Source: JBEIFW01 sp044370695
GTDB taxonomy: Bacteria > Actinomycetota > Acidimicrobiia > Acidimicrobiales > Ilumatobacteraceae
DNA length: 15,068 nucleotides
Assembly (NCBI GenBank): GCA_044370695.1
Contig: JBILVB010000099.1
Coordinates: forward strand, 1 to 15,068
Direction of reading: 5' to 3'
The position numbers and the translations under genes are program-made. Of this stretch, positions 6,605 through 14,295 are shown one piece after another. The notes under the pieces were generated by a model. That model did no database searches, was not told the DNA's origin, and saw nothing but the letters and a program-made list of their open reading frames with translations. Each line of letters opens with the position of its first letter. The stretch's first letter is position 1.

Positions 6605-8006
6605 GCGACTGGAGACGGTCCCGACCACCTTCGGTGCCAGACGCCCAGAGTGCACGACCGTCAGCGCGGTAGATCACGAGATTCCCGTCGGGCTGCAGCA
6701 CCAACGATGACGGACCGTTGCCGGCGGTGCCGGATGCCCACACCACACGGTCACGGCCGTAGATGACGAGGTTTCCGTCGCTCTGCATCACGAGCAGGTC
6801 TGCATCGCCCTCCGTCTGCGTCGCCCACAGCGCCCGACCAGCGGTGGTGTAGATGACGAAGTTCCCGTCGGTCTGGAACGTGGCGCGATAGCCGCCGGAG
6901 GACGAGATGATCTGAGCTCCGCGGGTGAGGCTGCCGTCCACGCCGAGCCCTGCCGCAGGCACCGAGGGTGCCCGGGTCGTACCCGGAGAGGTCGCCGTCC
7001 CCTGGTCGTTGAAGCCGATCACCCGTTTCGGCACGGTCGACGAAAGTCCGACGGGCGCAGCACTAGAGGGACGCTCATCGAATCCCTGCGAGATCCAGCC
7101 CGCTGCGACGAACCACGTGGGCACCACGACAATTCCGGTCAACGCCGCAGCACCGGCCAGCCGGACCCACTTGCCTGACGAAGGTGCGCCAAGTACGCGC
7201 GCCAAACCAGAACGCACGAGGTCGAAGCCGAGTGGCAGCGCTACCAGGTACGGGCCAACGATGAGCGCCGCCCCCGGATGGAACTCCCCGTAGAGGAAGC
7301 TCGACAGGTACCCGCCCGCAAAGACGAGGAAGCCATACCCGAGAGCGACGAGAAGAGCACCACCAACACCACCGCCGACGATCGCAACGACGACTGCGAT
7401 GGGCGGCCCAAACACGATCATCAGGGGAACCCAGACCAAAGGAGCGCCGACCGGGTCACCATCCGACTTCCAGCCCTCCTTGCGCCACTCGGTCTTGAAC
7501 GACCGGTGCGACGAGCGCCGAACAACCCACTCCACACCACCGGCCGCCCCCAACGCTCCGAACGCAGCCGCCGCGATGGTCGTAGACCCATCGACGAGGA
7601 ACGCCAAGCCCCACCCCAACGCGGCATAGCCGAAAGCGAGCACAAGAAGGCACGCTGGGCACCACAACGCCCAGACCCAGAACCGCTCCGCGCCCGACCG
7701 AGCGTTCCATGCCCGAGAAGCCTCCGGAGTGTAGCGAGCGAAGATGGATCCCCCGCCGTAGTACCCGCCGGAGAAGGAGAACCCCTGGCCTGGGGGGTGA
7801 ATCGAATAGCCGTCGCCGTAGAGATTTTTCTCCAGCTCGAACTGCGGGCCGCCGAACGGCATGGCCGCATCGCGCAACTCCAACCGATCGCCGATGAACT
7901 GCTTCTCGACCCGGTATTTCGTCGGGAAGATCTCCCCAACCGGCGGCGAGTCGGTCAAGTGGTAGTTCCCCAACAGATCCTTCTCGAGGTACTTCTCGTC
8001 CGACAT
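6585..8006 (-). CDS. Polytopic membrane protein with C-terminal bulb-type (B-lectin) domain
   Basis: A 473-residue protein in three parts. The N-terminal 75 residues hold three imperfect repeats built on [YF]-x-[LV]-E-K-x-[FL]-x-G-[DN] (near 6-19, 31-46 and 56-71). About five or six hydrophobic helices follow between 109 and 305. The C-terminus (about 355-460) is a bulb-type lectin domain with three intact QxDxNxVxY motifs, QTDGNFVIY, QSDGNLVIY and QPDGNLVIY, starting at residues 378, 408 and 438, exactly 30 apart. Each is followed by a [LV]WA[ST]-x-T turn. In plant GNA-type lectins and bacterial lectin-like bacteriocins this motif binds mannose. A Ser/Thr/Pro-rich linker (about 315-350) separates it from the membrane. 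I chose ATG 8006, with GGGG five bases upstream, over GTG 8012. A surface glycan-binding role is inferred; orientation is not proven. Confidence 0.85.
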   Translation of the reverse strand: MSDEKYLEKDLLGNYHLTDSPPVGEIFPTKYRVEKQFIGDRLELRDAAMPFGGPQFELEKNLYGDGYSIHPPGQGFSFSGGYYGGGSIFARYTPEASRAWNARSGAERFWVWALWCPACLLVLAFGYAALGWGLAFLVDGSTTIAAAAFGALGAAGGVEWVVRRSSHRSFKTEWRKEGWKSDGDPVGAPLVWVPLMIVFGPPIAVVVAIVGGGVGGALLVALGYGFLVFAGGYLSSFLYGEFHPGAALIVGPYLVALPLGFDLVRSGLARVLGAPSSGKWVRLAGAAALTGIVVVPTWFVAAGWISQGFDERPSSAAPVGLSSTVPKRVIGFNDQGTATSPGTTRAPSVPAAGLGVDGSLTRGAQIISSSGGYRATFQTDGNFVIYTTAGRALWATQTEGDADLLVMQSDGNLVIYGRDRVVWASGTAGNGPSSLVLQPDGNLVIYRADGRALWASGTEGGRDRLQSPSGFRL

Positions 8007-8245
8007 GACCACCCCAACTCACGCCTCGTTCGTTGCTACCAGCCGCTTGCGGCTTCGTCAATGAACGCGGCAACGCGCTGATCCATCGCGACCTCGCGCC
8101 GTGGGCGCTCGGCGAGACCGCGCTCCTCCCGCTCGACCAGTCGCGGCTCGTCGTCCGCAACCCCGACGGTCTCTACGGGTTGACCGTCGACCGCCTCGGA
8201 CGCATCGGCGTCACGTCCGCGCGGAACGCCGAGATGCGACCCCGC
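8007..8245. other. Intergenic stretch with coding-like but unassigned plus-strand sequence
   Basis: A 239-base gap between the lectin-gene start and the end of the DUF1116 gene. The plus frame from about 8036 to 8240 has almost only G or C in third codon positions and a natural-looking protein (DLAPWALGETALLPLDQSRL, then LVVRNPDGLYGLTVDRLGRI), but it has no stop before running antisense into DUF1116. A minus frame is also open for about 67 codons, ending in TAG near 8039, with weaker codon bias. I recognise neither product. The sequence may be a gene fragment. The lectin-gene promoter must also lie here; I could not identify it. Confidence 0.4.
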
Positions 8246-9664
8246 TCATGCCAGCATCGTTGCGAGGGCAACGACTGCGGCCGTGAAGCAGGCGGCGGGC
8301 GCGCTCGTGATCCCGGCACCGATCTGGCCGACGCCGGCGTCGCGGTGGGCGATCCCGGTGTTGATCACCGGCACGACGCCCGTGTCCACCACCGCCCGGG
8401 CATCGATCCCGGCCGCCGTCGGCGCAAAACCGAGGGCGGGCAGGGTGAAGGCATCGTTCGCCCCCAACGTGATCGTGCGCATCCGGCGGCTGTGGGCGAC
8501 GGCGTCGGCCGCAGAGCCCCCGACGAACTGCACGATCGCCGGCGCCGCGGCCATCGCGAACGCGCCCAGCCCGGCGGTCTCGGTGATGGCCGAGTCCCCG
8601 AGATCGGCGGCGGCGTCGTCGGGGCCGTAGCCGGGGAAGTAGAGGCCCTCGACCCGATTCGCCGGCGCCTCGAACCACCGCTCGCCCGTGCCGGACAGCC
8701 GGATGCCGAACCGCACCCCGTTGCGGGCCATGGTCGTCACCATCGAACTGCCCGCCACGCCGGCGGCCGCGTCGAGCATCGACTTGCACGCCGCCATCGA
8801 GACGTTGAGGAAGGTGTGGTCGTTACCGGCGAGGAACGACACCACCCGGGCCAGCGCGCCACGCTCGGTGTCGCCGGCCAGCAAGGCCGGCACCAGTTGC
8901 TTGAGCAACAAGCCGGTGGCCGCAGCATTGCGGTTGTGGCACTCGTCGCCCATGTGGAGGGCCTGGGCCATGAGGGGTTTGAGACGCAGGCCACCGATGC
9001 GGCCCACGGCGTCGGTGAGCACCGGTCCGAGCTCTGCGGCCATCCAGGCCAGGCGGTCGAGCACCTCGGGACCGATCGCACCGAACCGCAGCACCTTGCC
9101 CAGACCCTCGTTGAGCGTGGTGTGGGTCCGCCGGCCGCTGCCGGCCTCCTCCACGACCCACATCGGCATCGACGGCGCCACCACCCCGGCCATCGGGCCG
9201 GCGCACCCGTGGTGGTGGCACGGCTCGAGCGCCACGCCGCGGGCGTCCACCAGCGACCGGGCCGCCACCGGATCGGCGGCCCAACCCTCGGCCAGCACGG
9301 CGCCGACCACGGCGCCCTGCATGGGCCCGCACATCTCGTCCCAGGCGATCGGCGGGCCGGCGTGCAGGAGCCGGCGCTCGCCGGGGCCCAGCGCCGGCAC
9401 CAGCGACCCGGCCCGGCCGACGCCGACGAGCACCGGATCGGCCGCCAGGTAGCGGCCGAACGCCACGGTGTTGGCCGCCTCCACCGCCGGGTGGCCGACC
9501 AACTGGGCGACGGCGTCCGCAACAGCCGGATCGGCCCCGGCGGGCGGGCGCCACGACACGTGCGTCACCGCCGCGCCGGCGGCGGCCACGGCGGCGTCGA
9601 AGCGGTCGAGGCCGACCGAGACCACCGACGGCGTCGAGCGAACGAGATCGGCCCGCGGGCTCAC
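8246..9664 (-). CDS. allG: DUF1116 protein, AllG/YlbE-like oxamate carbamoyltransferase subunit homologue
   Basis: A 472-residue DUF1116 family protein, the family of E. coli YlbE (AllG, about 420 aa). AllG works with FdrA (AllF) and YlbF (AllH) as oxamate carbamoyltransferase, which interconverts oxalurate plus phosphate with oxamate plus carbamoyl phosphate. Likely active-site segments are a His-rich CHHHGCAGPMAG (149-160), THTTLNEG (180-187), HMGDECHNRN (237-246) and AGNDHTFLN (279-287). The start is GTG 9664, whose GTGA overlaps the fdrA stop; a longer frame upstream gives only Arg-rich sequence inside fdrA. It is the last gene of the six-gene operon. The family is certain; the substrate is not, because the neighbours are biuret and allophanate hydrolases rather than allantoin genes. 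Confidence 0.88.
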   Translation of the reverse strand: MSPRADLVRSTPSVVSVGLDRFDAAVAAAGAAVTHVSWRPPAGADPAVADAVAQLVGHPAVEAANTVAFGRYLAADPVLVGVGRAGSLVPALGPGERRLLHAGPPIAWDEMCGPMQGAVVGAVLAEGWAADPVAARSLVDARGVALEPCHHHGCAGPMAGVVAPSMPMWVVEEAGSGRRTHTTLNEGLGKVLRFGAIGPEVLDRLAWMAAELGPVLTDAVGRIGGLRLKPLMAQALHMGDECHNRNAAATGLLLKQLVPALLAGDTERGALARVVSFLAGNDHTFLNVSMAACKSMLDAAAGVAGSSMVTTMARNGVRFGIRLSGTGERWFEAPANRVEGLYFPGYGPDDAAADLGDSAITETAGLGAFAMAAAPAIVQFVGGSAADAVAHSRRMRTITLGANDAFTLPALGFAPTAAGIDARAVVDTGVVPVINTGIAHRDAGVGQIGAGITSAPAACFTAAVVALATMLA

Positions 9665-11136
9665 GGCCGGACCCCCGGCGTCACCAGCGCGACCGCCCAT
9701 GCGACCGCCTCGGCGTTCGCCTCGGCGACGGCGACACCGGCCGCCTCCAGGGCTGCGACGACCCCGCCGCGCCCGAGCGGGTCGTCGTCGGTGCCGCACA
9801 CGTGGGCCACCACCGGCACGGCCGGTCGGCTCGCTCGGCTGCGGGCGTCGCCCACCGCCGTCAGCAGCCCGCCGATCGGGTCGCTCGCACTGCCGTGGCC
9901 GAGCACGACGTCGACGACCACCACCGCCGTCGTCGGGTCCTCGAGCGCAGCCGCCACCGCCGCGTCCCGCAGCGCGGGATCGATCATGGGGTGCGGTCGA
10001 CCGACGGTGTACTCGTCGTCGCCGTAGTCGACCACGACATGGGCGACGCCGGCGGCGCCGAGCAGCAGTTCGGCCTCGTGGGCGAACGTGCCGCCGCAGA
10101 AGGCGCCGCGCACCGTGGCCCGGCCCGGCCCGGCGGACGGGTGCACGGCGGCCGGCAGCGGTGCCGGGCCCGACGCCACCACAGGCCGGCCGGCGACGAG
10201 CGCTGCGGCCAGGTCGGCGGCGTCGGCCAGGGTGGCCGCCGGGATCACCCCGGCCGCCCGCAGCCGTCCGGGGTCGCCGCCGAGCACGCAGGCCACCACC
10301 GGGCGCCCGAGCGCGGTGGCGGCGGCCAGCACGCGGTCGGCCACCGCCGGGTCGGGCGGCTTGGAGATCAACACGATCACCTCGGTCGCCGGGTCGGCTC
10401 CGAGCACCTCCAACGCCGCCAAGGTCGAACGCCCGCCCACGGCCGCCGACAGGTCGCGCCCGCCGACGCCGAGCGCGTGCGACACGCCGGTCCCGGCCCG
10501 GTGCAGCCGGGTCGTCACCTCCTGCATGCCCGTGCCCGACGCACCCACCACGCCGACGGGGCCCCGCCGCACCACGTTCGCGAAACCGAGCGGCACCCCG
10601 GCCACGATCGCGGTGCCGCAGTCCGGTCCCATCACCAGCAGCCCGAGCCGGTCGGCCTCCTGCTTGAGGCGGACCTCGTCGGCCACGGACACGTTGTCGC
10701 TGAACAGCAACACGTGCAGCCCGAGCCGCAGCGCCTTGGTCGCCTCCGCCGCTGCGAACGGGCCCGGCACGGAGATCACCGCGAGCGACAGCGCGGGATC
10801 GGCGGTCACTGCGGCCACGAGCGACCGCGCCGGTTCGGCCGTCGCGTCGGCTCCCGGTCCCCTCGAGGGGCCCGGCGCCGCCAGGAGCTCCTGCGCGGCC
10901 GCCACGGCCGCCCGCGCCTCGGGGTCGTCGACGGCCCGGACCGCCACCACCAGATCGCCGGGCCCGGCGGTCACCTCACCGAGGCCGGCCTCGGCGAGGC
11001 GTTCGAGGTTGGCCGCCGTGCCCATCACCACCGAGACGGCCTCCACCCCGGTCCGCCCGGCCAGCGCCGCCGACACGGCGAGCAGCGCGACGGAATCCCG
11101 GTAGCGGTCGGCCAGCACCAGGTGGGCGACGCTCAT
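9661..11136 (-). CDS. fdrA: FdrA (AllF)-like acyl-CoA-synthetase-fold subunit
   Basis: A 491-residue FdrA family protein related in fold to succinyl-CoA synthetase subunits. The diagnostic block MGPDCGTAIVAGVPLGFANV (169-188) is followed by RRGPVGVVGASGTGMQEV (190-207) and SHALGVGGRDLS (219-230). The C-terminal half carries a second ligase-like domain with RGAFCGGTFAHEAE and HPMIDPALRD. E. coli FdrA (AllF, 555 aa) is the large subunit of oxamate carbamoyltransferase. This copy is about 60 residues shorter. The region near residues 88-100 is a Pro/Gly/Ala insertion of low complexity. The start ATG 11136 overlaps the DUF2877 stop as ATGA. The open frame extends far upstream in Arg-rich sequence that belongs to another gene, so I rejected the longer version. 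The CoA-ligase fold does not by itself show that CoA is used. Confidence 0.9.
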   Translation of the reverse strand: MSVAHLVLADRYRDSVALLAVSAALAGRTGVEAVSVVMGTAANLERLAEAGLGEVTAGPGDLVVAVRAVDDPEARAAVAAAQELLAAPGPSRGPGADATAEPARSLVAAVTADPALSLAVISVPGPFAAAEATKALRLGLHVLLFSDNVSVADEVRLKQEADRLGLLVMGPDCGTAIVAGVPLGFANVVRRGPVGVVGASGTGMQEVTTRLHRAGTGVSHALGVGGRDLSAAVGGRSTLAALEVLGADPATEVIVLISKPPDPAVADRVLAAATALGRPVVACVLGGDPGRLRAAGVIPAATLADAADLAAALVAGRPVVASGPAPLPAAVHPSAGPGRATVRGAFCGGTFAHEAELLLGAAGVAHVVVDYGDDEYTVGRPHPMIDPALRDAAVAAALEDPTTAVVVVDVVLGHGSASDPIGGLLTAVGDARSRASRPAVPVVAHVCGTDDDPLGRGGVVAALEAAGVAVAEANAEAVAWAVALVTPGVRP

Positions 11137-11885
11137 GCCGCCACTGCGCTCGTTGCGAGTGCATCGACCGCGAGCACGGCGCCGGCCAGGAGGTCGGCAC
11201 CCGAGGTGGCCCCGACGCCGAGGAGCACCGCTGCGCATCGGGCGGCGACCGCGTCGGTCGGGGCGTCGACCACGGCGAGCAGCGCCTCGGCGAACCAGCC
11301 GTCGGCGGCTGCGGCCAACTGGTGGGCACCCACCCTCGTGGTGCGACCCGCAGCGGTGCGCGCCACGTCCGCGAGTGCGTCGCGCTGCGCCTTGGCCGCC
11401 GGACCGGCCGCCCACAGCACGCACAACGCCCCGGTCAGCACGTCGTCGCCCGACGGGGTCAGCCCGGGGCCGAGGCCGACGAGGCGCTCGGGAGCGTCGA
11501 GCGCCCCGGTGCCACCGACGCGGGCGAGCGCTGCGCGTACCGCCTCGGGCGCGAGCGCCCGCAGGTCCACGCCGGACGGCCGGCCACCGCTCGGCCGCGG
11601 CGCGCACGGGCCGGCGGGCGGCAGCGCCACCACGAGGCGACCGGCACGCAGGCGCCCGGCGCGCACGGCCGCCGGATCGCCGGGGTGGGCCCAGTCGTCG
11701 GCCCGGCCGAGACCCTCGACGATCACCGACCACGGTGTGGTGCCGCACGCGGGCCCGTGCAGCGCGCTGAGGGGACCGCCGCCCGCCCAGGCCAGGTACA
11801 GCGCCCCGCCCGACGCGTGCACGACCTCGCCCGACACCGGGCCCGACGGGACCACCGGGCCGCGCGACCGGACCCGCAGCGTCAT
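11133..11885 (-). CDS. allH: DUF2877 protein, AllH/YlbF-like carbamoyltransferase subunit homologue
   Basis: A 250-residue DUF2877 family protein. The signature GLGPGLTPSGDD lies at 137-148, followed by an Ala/Leu-rich helical part. E. coli YlbF (AllH, 271 aa) is the third subunit of oxamate carbamoyltransferase, so all three subunits lie side by side here in the order H, F, G of transcription. The start ATG 11885 overlaps the upstream cysteine-hydrolase stop as ATGA, and the stop overlaps the fdrA start as ATGA. No strong ribosome-binding site is seen, so translation is probably coupled. In E. coli the order is fdrA-ylbE-ylbF, so the arrangement differs. Family identity is firm from the signature; function is transferred from E. 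coli. Confidence 0.85.
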   Translation of the reverse strand: MTLRVRSRGPVVPSGPVSGEVVHASGGALYLAWAGGGPLSALHGPACGTTPWSVIVEGLGRADDWAHPGDPAAVRAGRLRAGRLVVALPPAGPCAPRPSGGRPSGVDLRALAPEAVRAALARVGGTGALDAPERLVGLGPGLTPSGDDVLTGALCVLWAAGPAAKAQRDALADVARTAAGRTTRVGAHQLAAAADGWFAEALLAVVDAPTDAVAARCAAVLLGVGATSGADLLAGAVLAVDALATSAVAA

Positions 11886-12544
11886 CCGGCCAGGGCCTCG
11901 ACGACCGCCGACGACGACGACACCCAGCCGAAGATCGCGCCCTGGGCCTCGATCATGGCGATGCCGACCCTCTGGAATTCGGGGAAGTACGAGCCGACGC
12001 AGTCCTCGAGCACGACGCACTCGTAGCCGCGGTCGTTGGCCTCGCGCACGGTGGTGTGCACGCACACCTCGGTCGTCACCCCGCACACGAGCAGCGTGCG
12101 CACGGACCGGGTGCGCAGCAGTTGGTCGAGATCGGTCGCGTGGAACGCTCCCTTGCCCGGCTTGTCGAGCACCGGTTCGCCCGGGATCGGGGCGAGCTCG
12201 GGGATGATGTCGTGACCCGCCTCGCCGCGCACGAGGATCCGGCCCATCGGGCCGTCGGTACCGATGAATGTCTTGCCCCCGCGGGTCAGCTTGGCGGGCG
12301 GGCAGTCCGACAGGTCCGCCCGGTGCCCCTCACGGGTGTGGACCACGAACAGCCCGGCGGCGCGCGCCGCAGCCAGCACACGCCGGGTGGGCTCGATCGT
12401 GCTGCGCAGCAACGACACGTCGTTGCCGAGCAGTTCGCCGAACCCGCCCGGTTCGAGGAAGTCGCGCTGCATGTCGATCACGACGAGCGCCGTCGTCGCC
12501 GGATCGAACGGCACGGGGAACGGTCGAGCGGCCAGCTCGCTCAT
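11882..12544 (-). CDS. Isochorismatase-fold cysteine hydrolase (ureide/biuret-type amidase, substrate unknown)
   Basis: A 220-residue isochorismatase-superfamily hydrolase and a diverged paralogue of the BiuH encoded two genes upstream. The catalytic triad is D24 (VIDMQRDF), K128 (LDKPGKGAF) and C161 (GVTTEVCVH). It shares with BiuH the HTREGHRADL, GRILVRGE, PGKGAF-ATDL and REANDRGYEC segments. The N-terminal substrate loop is different, LEPGGFGELLGNDVSLL in place of CGKGGYVDAMGYDL, and the block KRWRSQRIGAGIGD of BiuH is replaced by KLTRGGKTFIGTDG. It is therefore expected to cleave a related amide, perhaps triuret, oxamate, a ureido acid or ureidoacrylate; I cannot tell which. ATG 12544 overlaps the atzF stop as ATGA and, unlike the other internal genes, has a strong GGAGGT five bases upstream. 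Confidence 0.88.
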   Translation of the reverse strand: MSELAARPFPVPFDPATTALVVIDMQRDFLEPGGFGELLGNDVSLLRSTIEPTRRVLAAARAAGLFVVHTREGHRADLSDCPPAKLTRGGKTFIGTDGPMGRILVRGEAGHDIIPELAPIPGEPVLDKPGKGAFHATDLDQLLRTRSVRTLLVCGVTTEVCVHTTVREANDRGYECVVLEDCVGSYFPEFQRVGIAMIEAQGAIFGWVSSSSAVVEALAG

Positions 12545-14295
12545 CGGGCACCTCCGGCGACCGCGGCACGGTAGGCGCGCCAGCCCCCGAAACTCGTGAT
12601 GTCCTGCGCTGCGGCCAGCGCCCACGGTTCGCACACGAACCCCTTGCACCAGGCGCCGTCGTCCAGTTCGAGCGACCCGATGCCCAGCGGCGGCGGTACT
12701 TCGGCGACGAAGGATCCGAAGGCCTGCTCACCGAGCGCCCACACCTCGACCTCGATCGCTGCGCCACCATCGGTGACCCGGGCCAGGCCTGGTTTGGGGG
12801 GCACGGTGCCGTCGAGCGCATAGAGGCGATACCTGGGCGCCGTGCGCCGAACGCCCAGCAGGCGCGCCCCCCGCCCGGTGAGCTGCTGGTTGAGGGGCAT
12901 ACCCGTGAGGTGCGCTCCCACCACCGCGAGGGCTACTTCCCCCGGTCGAACCCGGGGCGCCTCGGGCGCCTCGCCGACGAGTGCCGCAGCGGCATCCGCG
13001 AGTGCGTCGTCGCTCCAGGCCGGGCCGATGAGCTGAACGCCGTACGGGGCCCCGATCCCGGGGTTGGGCACGGCGAGGGCGGCGAGGTCGAGCAGGTTGA
13101 CGAAGGTCGTGAACGTACCGAGACGTTCGTTCACCCCGACCGGATCCGCCGCGACCTCGGCCACCGTCACCGGACCCGGCGTGGTGGGCAGCAGGAGTGC
13201 GTCGATCTCGCTCCACACCTGGCCGGTCGCGGCCCGCAGGTGGGCCAGGCGGTATTCGGCGCGGTATGCGTCGACCGCGCTCGGACGCATGCCACCGCCG
13301 ATGATCCGGGCAACCGTCGGGTCGGCCCCCGGCGGGTCCGACGCGAGGAACGTCCCGACCGACGCCCAACGCTCGGCCACGATCGGACCGCCGTACAGCA
13401 GCCGGCCGGCGTCGAGGAACGGGGCGAGGTCGAACTCCCGCACGGCGAAACCCGCCTGTTCGGCCGCGGTCACGGCAGCGGCGAACGCCTCGGCCGCCCC
13501 CGGGTCGAGGCCGAGGCCGGCGGCGCGGGCCGGCACCCCGATCGTTCGCACCGCTCCCCGGCCGGTCTCCACCGGGCGCGACCACGGATCGGCGCGGTGC
13601 AGGCCCGACGCCGCGTCCACCACGGCGCGCGCCTCGGCGACCGTGCGGGCGAACACCGATACACAGTCGATGCGACGCACGGCCGGGACGACCCCGGTGG
13701 TCGGCAGCCGCCCGATCGTGGGCTTGAAGCCCACCACGCCACAGAACGCCGCCGGGACGCGGCCGGAGCCGGCGGTGTCGGTGCCCAATGCGAACGGCAC
13801 CAACCCGAGCGCAACGGCCACCGCCGAACCCGACGACGACCCGCCGGGCACGAGGGCAGGATCGATCGGGTTGCGCGGCGTGCCGTAGGGCGACCGGGTC
13901 CCGACGAGCCCGGTCGCGAACTGGTCGAGATTCACCTTGGCCACCGGGATGGCACCAGCCGCCCGAAGTCGCTTCACGACGGTGGCGTCGGCTGCAGCGG
14001 TGTAGCCGTAGCTCGGACATCCCGCCGTCGTCGTCGCCCCGGCCACGTCGATGTTGTCCTTGACGACGAACGGGACGCCGTGGAGCGGACCGCTGAGCCC
14101 CGCTGCGTCGAGCGCCGATGCCTGGGCCCGGGCCGACTCGCCGAGCACCCCGCCGATCACGACCGCAGGGTCGTCGAGCGCATCCAGTGCGTCGAGTGTG
14201 GCCTCGACGACCGCCGACACGGTGATCCCGCCCTGTCGGGCCGCTCGGTGCGCCTCCAACGACCACCCGATCACGTCCTGCACGGACACCGTCAT
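12541..14295 (-). CDS. atzF: Allophanate hydrolase (AtzF type)
   Basis: A 584-residue enzyme that splits allophanate to ammonia and CO2, the last step of biuret and cyanurate breakdown. The N-terminal amidase-signature domain (about 5-440) has the Ser-cisSer-Lys triad: K79 in GVPFVVKDNID, S153 in PGGSSSGSA and S177 in TDTAGSGR. The spacings (74 and 24 residues) equal those I recall for Pseudomonas AtzF (K91, S165, S189). The C-terminal allophanate-hydrolase domain (about 455-576) shows VVGAHLTGMPLNQQLTGRGA, YRLYALDGTVPPKPGL, EVEVWAL and DITSFGGWRAY. Length is close to the 605 aa of AtzF; there is no biotin carboxylase part, so this is not a urea amidolyase. The start ATG 14295 overlaps the biuH stop as ATGA without its own ribosome-binding site. 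Confidence 0.95.
   Translation of the reverse strand: MTVSVQDVIGWSLEAHRAARQGGITVSAVVEATLDALDALDDPAVVIGGVLGESARAQASALDAAGLSGPLHGVPFVVKDNIDVAGATTTAGCPSYGYTAAADATVVKRLRAAGAIPVAKVNLDQFATGLVGTRSPYGTPRNPIDPALVPGGSSSGSAVAVALGLVPFALGTDTAGSGRVPAAFCGVVGFKPTIGRLPTTGVVPAVRRIDCVSVFARTVAEARAVVDAASGLHRADPWSRPVETGRGAVRTIGVPARAAGLGLDPGAAEAFAAAVTAAEQAGFAVREFDLAPFLDAGRLLYGGPIVAERWASVGTFLASDPPGADPTVARIIGGGMRPSAVDAYRAEYRLAHLRAATGQVWSEIDALLLPTTPGPVTVAEVAADPVGVNERLGTFTTFVNLLDLAALAVPNPGIGAPYGVQLIGPAWSDDALADAAAALVGEAPEAPRVRPGEVALAVVGAHLTGMPLNQQLTGRGARLLGVRRTAPRYRLYALDGTVPPKPGLARVTDGGAAIEVEVWALGEQAFGSFVAEVPPPLGIGSLELDDGAWCKGFVCEPWALAAAQDITSFGGWRAYRAAVAGGAR
12550..12555 (-). promoter_or_regulatory. Strong ribosome-binding site for the second cysteine hydrolase
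   Basis: GGAGGT on the minus strand lies five bases before ATG 12544 and inside the last codons of atzF. It fixes the start of the cysteine hydrolase. The atzF, DUF2877 and fdrA starts in the same operon have no comparable site, so this gene can probably start translation independently of the ribosomes finishing atzF. Confidence 0.7.

Noticed and set aside
8087..8110. IHRDLAPW in the orphan stretch as a kinase or phosphotransferase catalytic loop
   Set aside because: No glycine-rich loop, DFG motif or other kinase element occurs nearby, and the frame is too short for a kinase.
11137..11748. An N-terminal extension of FdrA by about 200 residues
   Set aside because: The extension is Arg-rich low-complexity sequence overlapping the DUF2877 gene in another frame; ATG 11136 with the ATGA overlap gives the normal FdrA N-terminus.
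12541..14295. AtzF gene as part of a urea carboxylase/urea amidolyase system
   Set aside because: No biotin carboxylase or biotin carrier domain is present in the window, and the neighbour is biuret hydrolase.
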